Of a stretch of 64,000 bases of DNA, positions 34,836 to 43,684 are shown one piece after another. Origin of the DNA: CAIOHW01 sp964432565. GTDB lineage: Bacteria; Bdellovibrionota; UBA1018. The position numbers and the translations under genes are program-made. The first letter of the stretch is position 1. Every line of letters begins with the position of its first letter. The stretch is taken from assembly GCA_964432565.1 (NCBI GenBank), contig CAYSOA010000001.1, positions 1 to 64,000 on the forward strand, in the 5' to 3' direction. The notes beneath the pieces were generated by a model, which was not told where the DNA came from, searched no databases, and worked only from the letters and a program-made list of their open reading frames with translations.

Positions 34836-36320
34836 ATGGACATGATTCTCGCCATTGACCAGGGAACCACCGGAACGACTGCCTTGCTGATGGATCGCGA
34901 ACTCTCGCGGATTGCCGAGGCCAGCATTGATTTCGAGCAGCACTTTCCTCAGCCCGGCTGGGTGGAACACGACCTTGAGGAGATCTGGAGTACCGTCGTT
35001 CAGACGATTCGTGAAGTGACCCTTCACCAGGATCTTCGAAAGCTGGTGGCCATCGGAATCACCAACCAGCGCGAGACGCTCTGCTTTTGGGACCGAAAGA
35101 CACTCGAACCACTGGGGCGTGCACTGGTTTGGCAGGACCGGCGCACGGCTGAGCTTTGTGACGAGCTTCGCAGCAAGGGCATGGAGCCCTTTTTTCAGGA
35201 CAATACCGGCCTGCTTCTCGACCCCTATTTTTCAGGCACAAAGGCGGCCTGGGCGCTGAAGCACTGGGGTGAGGTTGCCAGTGCCCACAAACAGGGGCGG
35301 CTCGCGGCAGGAACCATCGATAGCTTTCTGATGGCCAGGCTTTCCGGGGGGGCTGTTCATGTCACCGAGCCAAGCAATGCGTCACGAACTCTCTGCTTTC
35401 ATCTCACGCGACACGTCTTTGACCCTGACCTTTGCAAGGCACTGGGAGTGCCGGTGGAAATCTGGCCCGAGGTGCGTCCATCGACGGGCACTTTTGCACT
35501 GACCCGTGGAGTTTCAGGGCTACCGGATGGAATCCCGATCAGCGGAGTGCTGGGGGACCAACAGGCGGCCCTGTTGGGGCAGGCGTGTACGAAAGAAGGA
35601 ATGGCGAAGTGCACTTACGGTACCGGGGCCTTCATGCTGATGAATACGGGGAGAAGCCCCATCAAGAGCCATCATCGACTTCTGACCACCATTGGCTGGC
35701 AGATGCCGCGCGAAGGAACCGTCTACGTACTGGAGGGCTCGGCGTTTATTGCTGGTGCTGCCGTGCAATGGTTGCGTGATGGGTTGAAGTTGATTCGCGA
35801 TGCTTCAGAGGTGGAGTCGCTGGCCGAGACGGTGGCGGACTCTGATGGAGTAGTCTTCGTTCCTGCGCTAACGGGGCTCGGAGCGCCGTATTGGGACCCA
35901 CAGGCAACGGGTATGTTCACTGGGCTGACTCGAGGTACCCAGGCCGGGCATTTGGCGCGCGCAGTACTCGAGGGCGTCGCTTTCCAGAACGCTGATATCC
36001 TGACAGCCATGCAAAAGGATCTGGGAAAGCCCCTTCAGTCGCTGAATGTGGATGGGGGTGCGGCGGCGAACGACCTGCTCATGCAGTTTCAAGCAGATGT
36101 ACTGAACGTCCAGCTTCGCCGCCCGCGCTATCTCGAAACCACCAGCCTGGGAGCAGTCTTTGCGGCCGGGCTTGGTGCCGGGGTCTGGAGCGACCTGTCG
36201 GACATCGAAAAGACCTGGAAGCAGGAACGTCTTTTCGAACCGACGATGTCGGATCAGCAACGGGAGGCTGCCCTTTCACGGTGGAGTCGTGCCGTTAGTC
36301 GGGTGATGCTCAAGCCCTGA
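34836..36320 (+). CDS. glpK: Glycerol kinase
   Basis: Phosphorylates glycerol to glycerol 3-phosphate with ATP. The 494-residue length is standard. FGGY-family motifs are clear: AIDQGTTGTTALL at the start, PQPGWVEHD, ITNQRETLCFWD, and the C-terminal signature VDGGAAANDLLMQFQADVL. There is no glpF or glpD next to it. The start at 34836 (ATGGACATG) has no strong ribosome site; a second ATG six bases later is possible. The last 11 bp overlap the stop of the convergent radA gene. Confidence 0.97.
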   Translation: MDMILAIDQGTTGTTALLMDRELSRIAEASIDFEQHFPQPGWVEHDLEEIWSTVVQTIREVTLHQDLRKLVAIGITNQRETLCFWDRKTLEPLGRALVWQDRRTAELCDELRSKGMEPFFQDNTGLLLDPYFSGTKAAWALKHWGEVASAHKQGRLAAGTIDSFLMARLSGGAVHVTEPSNASRTLCFHLTRHVFDPDLCKALGVPVEIWPEVRPSTGTFALTRGVSGLPDGIPISGVLGDQQAALLGQACTKEGMAKCTYGTGAFMLMNTGRSPIKSHHRLLTTIGWQMPREGTVYVLEGSAFIAGAAVQWLRDGLKLIRDASEVESLAETVADSDGVVFVPALTGLGAPYWDPQATGMFTGLTRGTQAGHLARAVLEGVAFQNADILTAMQKDLGKPLQSLNVDGGAAANDLLMQFQADVLNVQLRRPRYLETTSLGAVFAAGLGAGVWSDLSDIEKTWKQERLFEPTMSDQQREAALSRWSRAVSRVMLKP

Positions 36321-37728
36321 GCGGGCTGTTCTCTGAGACCATCCGCCCAAGGCGCGAGACCCGGTCGAGCGTGAGTACTTTCAGCCCGCGCACCTTGCCC
36401 AGACGGTCTGCCGAACCTTCAGGAACTACCACGGTCTTGAAGCCCAGTTTTCTCGCCTCTTCGACGCGCACTTCGATCTGCGATACCCGGCGAACCTCGC
36501 CCGTCAGTCCGAGCTCACCGATCCAGGCCCAGTCCATCGGAAAGGGCCGGTCTTCGACCGACGACCAGATGGCTGCGATGGCTGCGAGATCACATGCAGG
36601 CTCAGAGAGCTTGAGTCCACCGGCAACGTTGAAGAAAAGGTCTTGTTCGGCAAGACGAACTTGCATGTGTCGTTCGAGGATCGCACTTAAAAGGGCGATG
36701 CGGTTCGAGTCCATTCCCACGGATGTTCTTCTTGGAAGAGAGAGCGGGCTTGGCGCCACGAGGGCCTGAAGCTCGACCAGCAGGGGGCGAGTGCCCTCGA
36801 GAAGCGTTCCGATTGCGGTTCCGGGAAGCGCTTCGCGACGGTCGGTCAGGAACAGCGATGAAGGATTGGTCACCTCACGGAGCCCGTCTCCCTCCATTTC
36901 GAACACACCAAGCTCACGTGAGCTCCCGAAGCGGTTCTTCACGGCACGCAACAGCCGGTAGGTCGAGCCCGAGTCGCCCTCAAAGTAGAGAACCGTATCG
37001 ACCATGTGCTCGACGACTTTCGGTCCGGCGATGCTTCCCTCCTTCGTAACATGACCCACCAGCCAGACGGCGATGCCGGCGCTCTTGGCCAGGGCCATGA
37101 GCTTGGCTGCGATCTCCCTGACCTGGGTCACGCTGCCTGGCGCGGATTGCAGGTAGCTGCTCGTGAAGGTCTGCAGTGAATCCATGACGAGAATCTGTGG
37201 GCGCAGTTCCTTGACCGTCGCGAAGACCTTCTCAATCTGGGTTTCGGCGGCAAGAAAGACCTGCCCCTGCCCCTGTACGCCGAGTCGCAAGGCTCGACTT
37301 CGAATCTGATCGACCGACTCTTCGCCGCTCACATACAACATGCGCAGTTCGGGATGCTTCTCGCGAATGCCCCGGGCAAGTTGCAGGAGCAGGGTGCTCT
37401 TGCCGATTCCGGGGTCTCCACCCAGCAGGGTAAAGCTGTCAGGAACGAGCCCCCCTCCGAGTACCCGGTTGAGTTCCCCGATGCCCACATCGAGGCGCCG
37501 CAGGGCGCGCGCCGGGTCGTCCGGAGCGTCAAGATCGGTCCAGTCACCGGTCGACGAAAACTCTTCGCGAAGCGCTGCCAGGCTGCCCTCCTGAATGGCA
37601 GGGGCGGCAGCCGCAGTCGGGCGCTCTTCGGTGAACGAATTCCAGGCATCGCAGCCGGGGCAGCGTCCCAGCCATTTGGCGCTGACGTGTCCGCAGTTCT
37701 GGCATTGGTACTGAGTCTTGATTTTCAT
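36310..37728 (-). CDS. radA: DNA repair protein RadA (Sms)
   Basis: 472 residues. It has the N-terminal zinc finger CQNCGHVSAKWLGRCPGC, a RecA-like ATPase with Walker A GDPGIGKST, the RadA-specific motif KNRFGSSRELGVFEM, and a C-terminal Lon-protease-like domain (SLPRRTSVGMDSNR). RadA drives branch migration of recombination intermediates. The ATG at 37728 precedes the zinc finger directly; a longer reading from 37755 adds only nine non-conserved residues. It stands alone, convergent with glpK. Confidence 0.97.
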   Translation of the reverse strand: MKIKTQYQCQNCGHVSAKWLGRCPGCDAWNSFTEERPTAAAAPAIQEGSLAALREEFSSTGDWTDLDAPDDPARALRRLDVGIGELNRVLGGGLVPDSFTLLGGDPGIGKSTLLLQLARGIREKHPELRMLYVSGEESVDQIRSRALRLGVQGQGQVFLAAETQIEKVFATVKELRPQILVMDSLQTFTSSYLQSAPGSVTQVREIAAKLMALAKSAGIAVWLVGHVTKEGSIAGPKVVEHMVDTVLYFEGDSGSTYRLLRAVKNRFGSSRELGVFEMEGDGLREVTNPSSLFLTDRREALPGTAIGTLLEGTRPLLVELQALVAPSPLSLPRRTSVGMDSNRIALLSAILERHMQVRLAEQDLFFNVAGGLKLSEPACDLAAIAAIWSSVEDRPFPMDWAWIGELGLTGEVRRVSQIEVRVEEARKLGFKTVVVPEGSADRLGKVRGLKVLTLDRVSRLGRMVSENSPLRA

Positions 37729-37809
37729 ACGATTCCGAAGGGTTGACGAAGCCACGTTTCATCGCTTGAGCGACCTTGTCCAATCAAAAATCCGGTTTAG
37801 ACTGAAAGA

Positions 37810-38286
37810 ATGGCGTCAGACTCGAAATCAGGCTGGGACCGTCTAAGGGAGAGGGAAGAGGAAGAGGAGCAAGAGAGGGCCGAGCAGCGCGAGCGAGAGC
37901 TGCTCAAAAGTCGCCTGGAGCATACTGCCAAGGGAGCGGCCTCTGATCTTTCGGGTGAGACGCTTCGGGACGCGTCCGCTTATCAGGAGTCTGGCTCCAC
38001 CGAGAAGCTGGCAGAGCTCCTGGAGCGAGTCGATCCCCTGATGGAGCAGGTGCACCTGCTGTACGGACAGTTTTTCTCGGGAGTGGAACGCCTTCCTCCG
38101 ATTGAGCGCCGGAAACAGCTTGATCAGGTGGTGAACATGCTTTCGTCAATGTCCAAGCCCACGCAGGTGCTTCAGTTTCGTTTCAAGACCGTCCAGGCGC
38201 GGTATCGCACCTACTGCGAGCAGTGGGATCGTAAGTTGCGCGAACTCGAGAATGGACGTCTGGTTCGACGAATCAGGACCGGCTGA
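37810..38286 (+). CDS. Coiled-coil protein, function unknown
   Basis: 158 residues, highly charged. The first 40 residues are a Glu/Arg-rich helix (EREEEEEQERAEQRERE). After a flexible Ser/Gly stretch a second helical part contains LPPIERRKQLDQVVNMLSS and YCEQWDRKLRELENG. No motif gives a function. It is divergent from radA and its end overlaps the convergent ligA stop by 14 bp. Codon usage agrees with neighbours, so the gene is probably real. Confidence 0.7.
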   Translation: MASDSKSGWDRLREREEEEEQERAEQRERELLKSRLEHTAKGAASDLSGETLRDASAYQESGSTEKLAELLERVDPLMEQVHLLYGQFFSGVERLPPIERRKQLDQVVNMLSSMSKPTQVLQFRFKTVQARYRTYCEQWDRKLRELENGRLVRRIRTG

Positions 38287-40282
38287 TCAGGGCCATCAGT
38301 CCTGCTTCATCGATGACAGCCACACCGAGTGCTCGAGCCTTCTCGAGCTTGCTGCCGGCTTCCTCTCCTGCCACCACAAAGTCCGTTTTTTTCGAGACGC
38401 TGGAGGAAACCTTGCCTCCGTTCTCTTCGATCAGGCGCGTTGCCTCCGATCGCGACAGTGTTGGCAGGGTTCCGGTAAGAACGAGCGTCTTGCCGATAAG
38501 TATTGAGCCGCTGGAGTTTTTCTTCGGGGCGATGGGTTCGACTTCGCGCAGCAGGGCTTCGAGTTCATGGCGGTGCTCGGCGTGGCTGAAGTGTTCGCGA
38601 ATGCTGCGGGCTACTTCCGGGCCGATATCCTCGACCGATTGAAGATCTGCTTCGCTGGCCTCTGAAAGCGACTGAAGCGAGCCAAAGGCGCGGGCGAGGC
38701 TCTTCGAGGTCGCTTCTCCGACGTGTCGGATGCCAAGAGCGAAGATCAGGCGGTAAAGTTCGGGGGTTCTCGCCGACTGAATGGCCCCAACCATGTTCTC
38801 GCTCGACTTTTCGGCGAATCCCTCGAGCTCCAGAAAGTCCTCCTTTTTCAATCGGAAGACATCGGCAGGGTGGCGCACCAGACCCTCATCCACGAGCTGC
38901 TCGACCACTTTCTCGCCCATTCCCTCGATGTTCAGGGCGTCCTTCATTACCAAGTGGCGAACCCGTTCCTTGAGCTGGGCGATGCAGTTTCGAGAGGTAC
39001 AGCGAACCACCGCTTCTCCGGGCTTGCGTTCGACGGGGCTTTCACAGACCGGACACCAGTCGGGAAGTTGAAATTTCCGTTCACTGCCGGTGCGGGCTTC
39101 AGTAATGACCTTCACCACTTCCGGAATCACATCCCCTGCGCGCTGCACGAGGACGCGGTCGCCGATGCGAATGTCCTTGCGGTCGATCTCATCCTGGTTA
39201 TGGAGCGTGGCCCGGCGAACCGTTGCCCCCCCAAGGCGCACGGGATGAACGATGGCCACCGGGGTCAGCGCGCCCGTTCGCCCCACCTGAACGATGATGT
39301 CCTCGATGGTGGTCGATTCCTGCCGTGGAGGATATTTGAAGGCGATCATTCCTCTCGGGCTTCTTGAAATGGTTCCCGCGCGGTCGAGATGATCCATGCG
39401 ATTGAGCTTCACGACGATGCCATCGATCTCAAAGGGCAGGGAGTCTCGATGGGCTTCGATTTCACGGTAGAACTTCAGAACCTGTTCGGTGCCCTGGCAG
39501 ATCTTTCGGTGGGACCCGACGCGAAAACCCCACTTTTCGAGCTGGTCTTCGAGAGCGCTCATTCGGTCAAAACGCCATCCCTCGATGGCGCCCGTGGCAT
39601 AAAAGAAGCCCGTCAGGGGGCGCGAAGCCGCGACCGCAGGATCGAGCTGTCGAACCGATCCGGCGGCAGCGTTTCGGGGATTGGCGAAGAGTTTCTGGCC
39701 ACGTGATTCCTGCTCACGGTTCAGTCGTTCGAAGTCTTCGATCGGCAACAGGATCTCTCCACGAATCTCGATCAGAGCTGGGGGGTGTTCGTCGTTGAGA
39801 CGCAGGGGAATGGATCGGATGGTGCGAATGTTCTGGGTGACGTCTTCTCCGACTTCGCCGTCGCCCCGAGTCGCAGCCGAGACCAGTTCGCCATTTTGAT
39901 AGGTCAGGTTGATCGAAAGCCCGTCGAATTTGAGCTCGCAAAAGTATTCCAGTGGCGAGTCCTCCGGAAGATCCAGAAAGCGGTGAACACGCTCGTCAAA
40001 CGCCCGGAGCTCTTCGTCGGTGAGGGCATTGGCCAGGGAAAGCATCGGCGCCCGATGGCGAAGTTTTGCGAATTCATCCAGAGGTTTTCCCCCAACACGC
40101 CTGCTGGGCGACCACGAGGGGCGGAATTCAGGATGTTCCGCTTCGAGGCGCTCGAGTTCGCGATAGAGGCGGTCGTACTCGGCGTCCGAAATTTCAGGGT
40201 TGTCGAGCACGTAGTAGCAATGATCATGGTGCAGGATCTCGCGGGCGAGCTCCTCGATTTTCTGTTTTGAAGTGTTCGACAT
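38273..40282 (-). CDS. ligA: NAD-dependent DNA ligase
   Basis: 669 residues, the normal LigA length. The order of domains is complete: Ia domain at the N terminus, adenylation domain with the active-site Lys in CELKFDGLSINL, OB fold, Cys4 zinc finger (CPVCESPV then CTSRNC), helix-hairpin-helix repeats (LEGFAEKSSENMV, VEDIGPEVARSI), and a C-terminal BRCT domain (LIGKTLVLTGTL). It seals nicks in replication and repair using NAD+. It lies just downstream of the barrel protein gene (4 bp), in the same direction. Confidence 0.98.
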   Translation of the reverse strand: MSNTSKQKIEELAREILHHDHCYYVLDNPEISDAEYDRLYRELERLEAEHPEFRPSWSPSRRVGGKPLDEFAKLRHRAPMLSLANALTDEELRAFDERVHRFLDLPEDSPLEYFCELKFDGLSINLTYQNGELVSAATRGDGEVGEDVTQNIRTIRSIPLRLNDEHPPALIEIRGEILLPIEDFERLNREQESRGQKLFANPRNAAAGSVRQLDPAVAASRPLTGFFYATGAIEGWRFDRMSALEDQLEKWGFRVGSHRKICQGTEQVLKFYREIEAHRDSLPFEIDGIVVKLNRMDHLDRAGTISRSPRGMIAFKYPPRQESTTIEDIIVQVGRTGALTPVAIVHPVRLGGATVRRATLHNQDEIDRKDIRIGDRVLVQRAGDVIPEVVKVITEARTGSERKFQLPDWCPVCESPVERKPGEAVVRCTSRNCIAQLKERVRHLVMKDALNIEGMGEKVVEQLVDEGLVRHPADVFRLKKEDFLELEGFAEKSSENMVGAIQSARTPELYRLIFALGIRHVGEATSKSLARAFGSLQSLSEASEADLQSVEDIGPEVARSIREHFSHAEHRHELEALLREVEPIAPKKNSSGSILIGKTLVLTGTLPTLSRSEATRLIEENGGKVSSSVSKKTDFVVAGEEAGSKLEKARALGVAVIDEAGLMALISRS

Positions 40283-40286
40283 GGTC

Positions 40287-41843
40287 TTAGAACGGAACCA
40301 CGAAGGACGGCATGAGCGTGATGACCTTGTGGCTCAGCGAGCCTCCCTCTTCGTAGTCTGCTCCCTGGGCCTGGAAGTTCAGTCCCAGGCGAAAAAGCAG
40401 ACGCGGCCGCAACGTATAAACCGTGCCGAAGTAGAAGTCGACCATGCTGCTTCCGGTCGGAGCATCCCGAGCGGTTCCGGTTTCGGTGGCCGAACGGAGA
40501 AGGCCGTAGTCGAGGCTCATCTGTGCAGACCAGCCGGATCTTAGTGGAAGGTCTCCACCCACACCGATGAAGACGCCTCCCCAGGAGACAGGATTGACGC
40601 TCTCCGCGGTACGCTTCGGAAGCGAGTACTGATAGGAGCGATAGCCTGCCTTGAGCCAGCCCTTGGCGCCGAAAAAGTCGGTTCCCGGAAGATAGCTGTA
40701 ACCCACTGAAAGGCCGTACTGCATGAGAGACCCCGACCCGGAGAGGGTCGTCGTTGAGCTGTCGGTGATCGTCGTCTGCGAATAGGGAAAGTAGGCGTAG
40801 CTTAACGTGGCCTCGGTGAACCACTCGCGGTCGAGCCAGAGCAAGGCGTCAGTGCGAGCCCCCATGGCCAGGCCACTTCCGTTTCTTCCCGATGCGCCGC
40901 TTTCGGGACTGAACTGGCGGCTCAACAGACCAAGCGTGGGTGCCGCCGACACCCACCCGAGCCGAGGCGTGTCGGTCCGGTCGAGTATCGGTGCAGGTTC
41001 GGGTTCCACTTCCCGTGCAGACCCCTGAATCGGATCGATCATGGGAACAACCTGAGTGATCTTCTGGCCTCGGGCGATCGGGCTGGCCGGTTCCTCTTCG
41101 AAGACCTTGCAGAAGGTCAGTCCGCCGTCCACCTGTTCGACCACCAGAGCGCCCGTGCGCCGAATCCGCCACTCGGCCAGGACGTTCAGGAGAGGGTGCC
41201 GCTTGACCTCTTCGATGGTTCCCACCGTGAGGGTATCGCCCTTTTTCAGGCCCAGGTTCGTACCTCCATTGATGGTGACCGAGTCGCCATCACGGCCGGT
41301 GACTTGCGCCACAAAGGGGACTTTCGCCATCAGGCGTTCGACGGCCGAGTGAATTTCGGCACGAATGGTCTCGGCGCCCAGAGTGTTTCCGTTGCGAGGC
41401 TCTTCGAGGTAAAAGACTTCGGTCGCCAGCACGTCCATCTTGGGCGAGTGCAGCCAGTCGATCGTAAACCGATAGCGAGGTCCTTCCTTGAAGATGCGGG
41501 TCCGAACGAGGGTTTCGCTTCGCGTGGCCCTGGCCACCTTTTCGAGCACCTTCCGATCGTCAAGAAGTCGATCGTAGGAGAGATTGGAGGCGTCGATGAG
41601 CTTCTGGGTGGACGTGAGGTCTTGAAGAACGAAGCGAGGCTGCGACTCAAAGTATTCCCGCAGGGCTCTCGCCACGTAGTCTGCGAAGAGTCCGTCGACG
41701 TTGTCTGAAGACTTCAGGGCTCCGACAGTCTGCAGGGAGTAGCGCCGGTCCATTTCAGGGGAGGCCAGCAACACCGATGGGAGCGCCAAAAGGGCCAGAC
41801 CCATGGCTCCCAGTTGGTTAAGCCTGGGCATGCAGGCCTTCAT
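40287..41843 (-). CDS. Exported protein with C-terminal outer membrane beta-barrel-like domain
   Basis: About 518 residues. It has a signal peptide (hydrophobic MGLALLALPSVLLA), then a periplasmic domain of about 250 residues containing a KKGDTLTVGT turn, a Pro/Glu linker, and a C-terminal half of alternating strands (YFPYSQTTITDSSTT, FYFGTVYTLRPRLLFRLGLNFQA) ending in aromatic VPF, typical of outer membrane barrels. I do not recognise the family. The N-terminal domain looks like a FlgT- or curlin-assembly-type helper but this is uncertain. Start ATG 41843 has GAGGAAC; 41831 is an alternative. It overlaps the upstream HTH gene by 26 bp and precedes ligA. Confidence 0.7.
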   Translation of the reverse strand: MKACMPRLNQLGAMGLALLALPSVLLASPEMDRRYSLQTVGALKSSDNVDGLFADYVARALREYFESQPRFVLQDLTSTQKLIDASNLSYDRLLDDRKVLEKVARATRSETLVRTRIFKEGPRYRFTIDWLHSPKMDVLATEVFYLEEPRNGNTLGAETIRAEIHSAVERLMAKVPFVAQVTGRDGDSVTINGGTNLGLKKGDTLTVGTIEEVKRHPLLNVLAEWRIRRTGALVVEQVDGGLTFCKVFEEEPASPIARGQKITQVVPMIDPIQGSAREVEPEPAPILDRTDTPRLGWVSAAPTLGLLSRQFSPESGASGRNGSGLAMGARTDALLWLDREWFTEATLSYAYFPYSQTTITDSSTTTLSGSGSLMQYGLSVGYSYLPGTDFFGAKGWLKAGYRSYQYSLPKRTAESVNPVSWGGVFIGVGGDLPLRSGWSAQMSLDYGLLRSATETGTARDAPTGSSMVDFYFGTVYTLRPRLLFRLGLNFQAQGADYEEGGSLSHKVITLMPSFVVPF

Positions 41844-42111
41844 GATGTTCCTCATAGAAGGCCACCAGGGTCTTGAGTTCTGCAATTTCTTCGCGGGCTT
41901 TCTGGAGTTGAAGCCTGAGTTCGGTGAGCGTGTCGTCCGAGATTTCGGTGGCGTACTGCGGTGCACCCTCCTGATTCCAGATCAGGTAACGTCCGTTCTC
42001 GACTCGAAAACGAACCTTTTGCGCTTTGATATGGCGTCTGAGCGTCGAAAGACTGACGCTGTTGCGCGTTGCGTACTCCATCAATGACAACCACTGCCCG
42101 CCAAGTTCCAT
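41818..42111 (-). CDS. Small MerR-like helix-turn-helix DNA-binding protein
   Basis: 97 residues. The N-terminal 45 residues form a helix-turn-helix of the MerR or excisionase kind: GGQWLSLMEYATRNSVSLST, then LRRHIKAQKVRFRVENGRYLI. A coiled-coil of about 35 residues follows (LRLQLQKAREEIAELKTLVAFYEE), probably for dimer formation. I prefer the ATG at 42111; an ATG at 42162 is only two bases from the start of the divergent patatin gene and would leave no promoter. Its stop overlaps the downstream barrel-protein gene, so the pair is likely co-transcribed. Confidence 0.75.
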   Translation of the reverse strand: MELGGQWLSLMEYATRNSVSLSTLRRHIKAQKVRFRVENGRYLIWNQEGAPQYATEISDDTLTELRLQLQKAREEIAELKTLVAFYEEHHEGLHAQA

Positions 42112-42118
42112 GCAGCCT

Positions 42119-42146
42119 AGTGTATTTCCATGGAGTGAATATTCAA
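42119..42146 (-). promoter_or_regulatory. Putative promoter for the HTH gene
   Basis: On the minus strand, TTGAAT (42141-42146), 16 bp spacer, TACACT (42119-42124), then seven bases to the ATG at 42111. If used, the transcript would be leaderless or nearly so. Match is moderate and unproven. Confidence 0.35.
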
Positions 42147-42164
42147 GTACGCTCTTAGACATCC

Positions 42165-43475
42165 ATGAGTCCTCGCCGAGCCGGCAGTTCATCTCGAAGT
42201 CGCATCCAGATCGGTCCGAAGCGCAAGATCGCCTTTGTCTGCAGTGGTGGGGCAACCAAGGCCGGGGCATTCCACATCGGGGTGGCTTTGGCGCTTCAGG
42301 AGCAGGGTTTTCGCTTCATCGGTGGACTTCAGCCCCGTGAGGGGGGCGGTGGGGGCACGCCCGGGCCCATGGAGATCGGAACCTACGTGGGGTCCAGTGC
42401 CGGATCGATCATCTGTTCGTACCTGGCGGCCGGCTACTCGCTCGACAATATCTTCAACTCGTTCACTGGTCGCGAACCGACGGATCCCGAGGACGCGTTT
42501 CCGAAGGCTCTTCCCCGACTGAGTTATCCGACCATGTTCAAGCTGCGCCCGGGACTGGCCCGCGAGCAGTTCTCACAGCTCATGCAGATGGGCCGAATGG
42601 TCAATCGCCTGCTGCAGGGCGGGTGGGAGTCGCTGTTCGGCGCCGACTGGCTCAAAATTCAGGGGCTCTTTTCAACCGTCGGACTTGAGGAGTTCATGCG
42701 GGAGCAGGTGCTTCCCAGTAACCGATTTCACGATTATCTGGCGGATCTCTTCATCGTAGCCACCCAGCTCAATCATTCGCGCAAGGTGGTGTTCGGAAAG
42801 TACAGCTACCAGCCGCCGCCCCATGACCTGACCTGCCAGTATGACAGCGATGCGACCGTTTCGCAGGCCTGTGCCGCCAGTGCCTCGCTTCCCTTTATCT
42901 ACGCGCCGTTTCCGATCGAGAACCGCAATGGGAAGACGATTCATTATATCGATGGTGAGATTCGCGATACGCTTTCGACTCATGTTCCGGTGGATGCCGG
43001 CTGTGACCTCATCATCGCCAGCCACACCCACCAGCCCTACCACTTTAACAAGGAAGTGGGTTCTCTGACCGACTATGGCCTGCCAGCCATCCTGATTCAG
43101 TCGATCTATCTGGTGATCGAGCAGAAGGTGAATCAGTACGTGCACGGCAAGGTCACGCAGCGCAATGCCATCACGGCGGTTGAACGTTACTGCAAGCAGC
43201 ATGGAGTGGACGAGACGCACTCTCGACGCATTCTCGAGATTCTCGAGGCCGAGCTGCATCACCGCCGCGATGTCGATTCGATCTACATTCACCCGAGCCC
43301 GCACGATGCACAGATGTTTTTCGGGGATCATTTCAGTCTTTCGCCCCGAAAGCTGGCCGAGATGGTCAAGAGTGGCTTTCGGGCGACCATTGAGCGGCTG
43401 CGCCACTACGAGTTTGCCGACCGCAAGGTCGAGCCGCATGCTCCTGTGGCCGTGGATATTCCGACCGCCGAGTGA
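42165..43475 (+). CDS. Patatin-like phospholipase
   Basis: 436 residues. The patatin catalytic dyad is complete: oxyanion loop CSGGATKAGAFHIG (about residues 26-39), nucleophile S78 in GSSAG, and D263 in IDGE. The region between includes the family pattern ASASLPFIYAPF. A long C-terminal extension ends in HYEFADRKVEPHAP. There is no signal peptide, so it acts in the cytosol or is injected by a secretion system. It is divergent from the HTH gene by 53 bp (with the start chosen here). A structured terminator element follows at 43575-43645. Confidence 0.93.
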   Translation: MSPRRAGSSSRSRIQIGPKRKIAFVCSGGATKAGAFHIGVALALQEQGFRFIGGLQPREGGGGGTPGPMEIGTYVGSSAGSIICSYLAAGYSLDNIFNSFTGREPTDPEDAFPKALPRLSYPTMFKLRPGLAREQFSQLMQMGRMVNRLLQGGWESLFGADWLKIQGLFSTVGLEEFMREQVLPSNRFHDYLADLFIVATQLNHSRKVVFGKYSYQPPPHDLTCQYDSDATVSQACAASASLPFIYAPFPIENRNGKTIHYIDGEIRDTLSTHVPVDAGCDLIIASHTHQPYHFNKEVGSLTDYGLPAILIQSIYLVIEQKVNQYVHGKVTQRNAITAVERYCKQHGVDETHSRRILEILEAELHHRRDVDSIYIHPSPHDAQMFFGDHFSLSPRKLAEMVKSGFRATIERLRHYEFADRKVEPHAPVAVDIPTAE

Positions 43476-43574
43476 GTCGGGTTCGTGGCACGAGGTTCGC
43501 AAACCTTTGAGAGCAGTTGTCGCGATCCGAAGGTACCGGGGAGACTCGGGAAGATCGATTCGAGGACAGCTCGG

Positions 43575-43645
43575 GGGGGATCGTGCAACCGTTGAAAGGC
43601 TCACCGCAAGGTTTGCCTGGAGGGAGCAACGATCCTCCTTTTTTT
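43575..43645 (+). ncRNA. Branched structured RNA ending in an intrinsic terminator
   Basis: Outer stem GGGGGATCGT (43575-43584) pairs with ACGATCCTCC (43629-43638), ten pairs with one G-U, followed by seven T. Inside it, AGGC-TC-ACC-GCAA-GGT-TT-GCCT (43597-43618) makes a hairpin with a symmetric UC/UU internal loop and a GNRA-type GCAA tetraloop. A weak three-pair hairpin precedes it. This is more elaborate than a plain terminator: it could be the 3' end of the patatin mRNA, a small RNA, or a riboswitch-like element. It matches no class I recognise. Confidence 0.6.
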
Positions 43646-43684
43646 GTTCTCGCGAATGCCCCCGAATGGCCCCATAACTGAGGC

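Noticed and set aside
43476..43684. GEMM-type c-di-GMP riboswitch
   Set aside because: A GGCAAACC string appears on the minus strand, but the second conserved GACGCAAAGCC block is absent and no gene follows in that direction.
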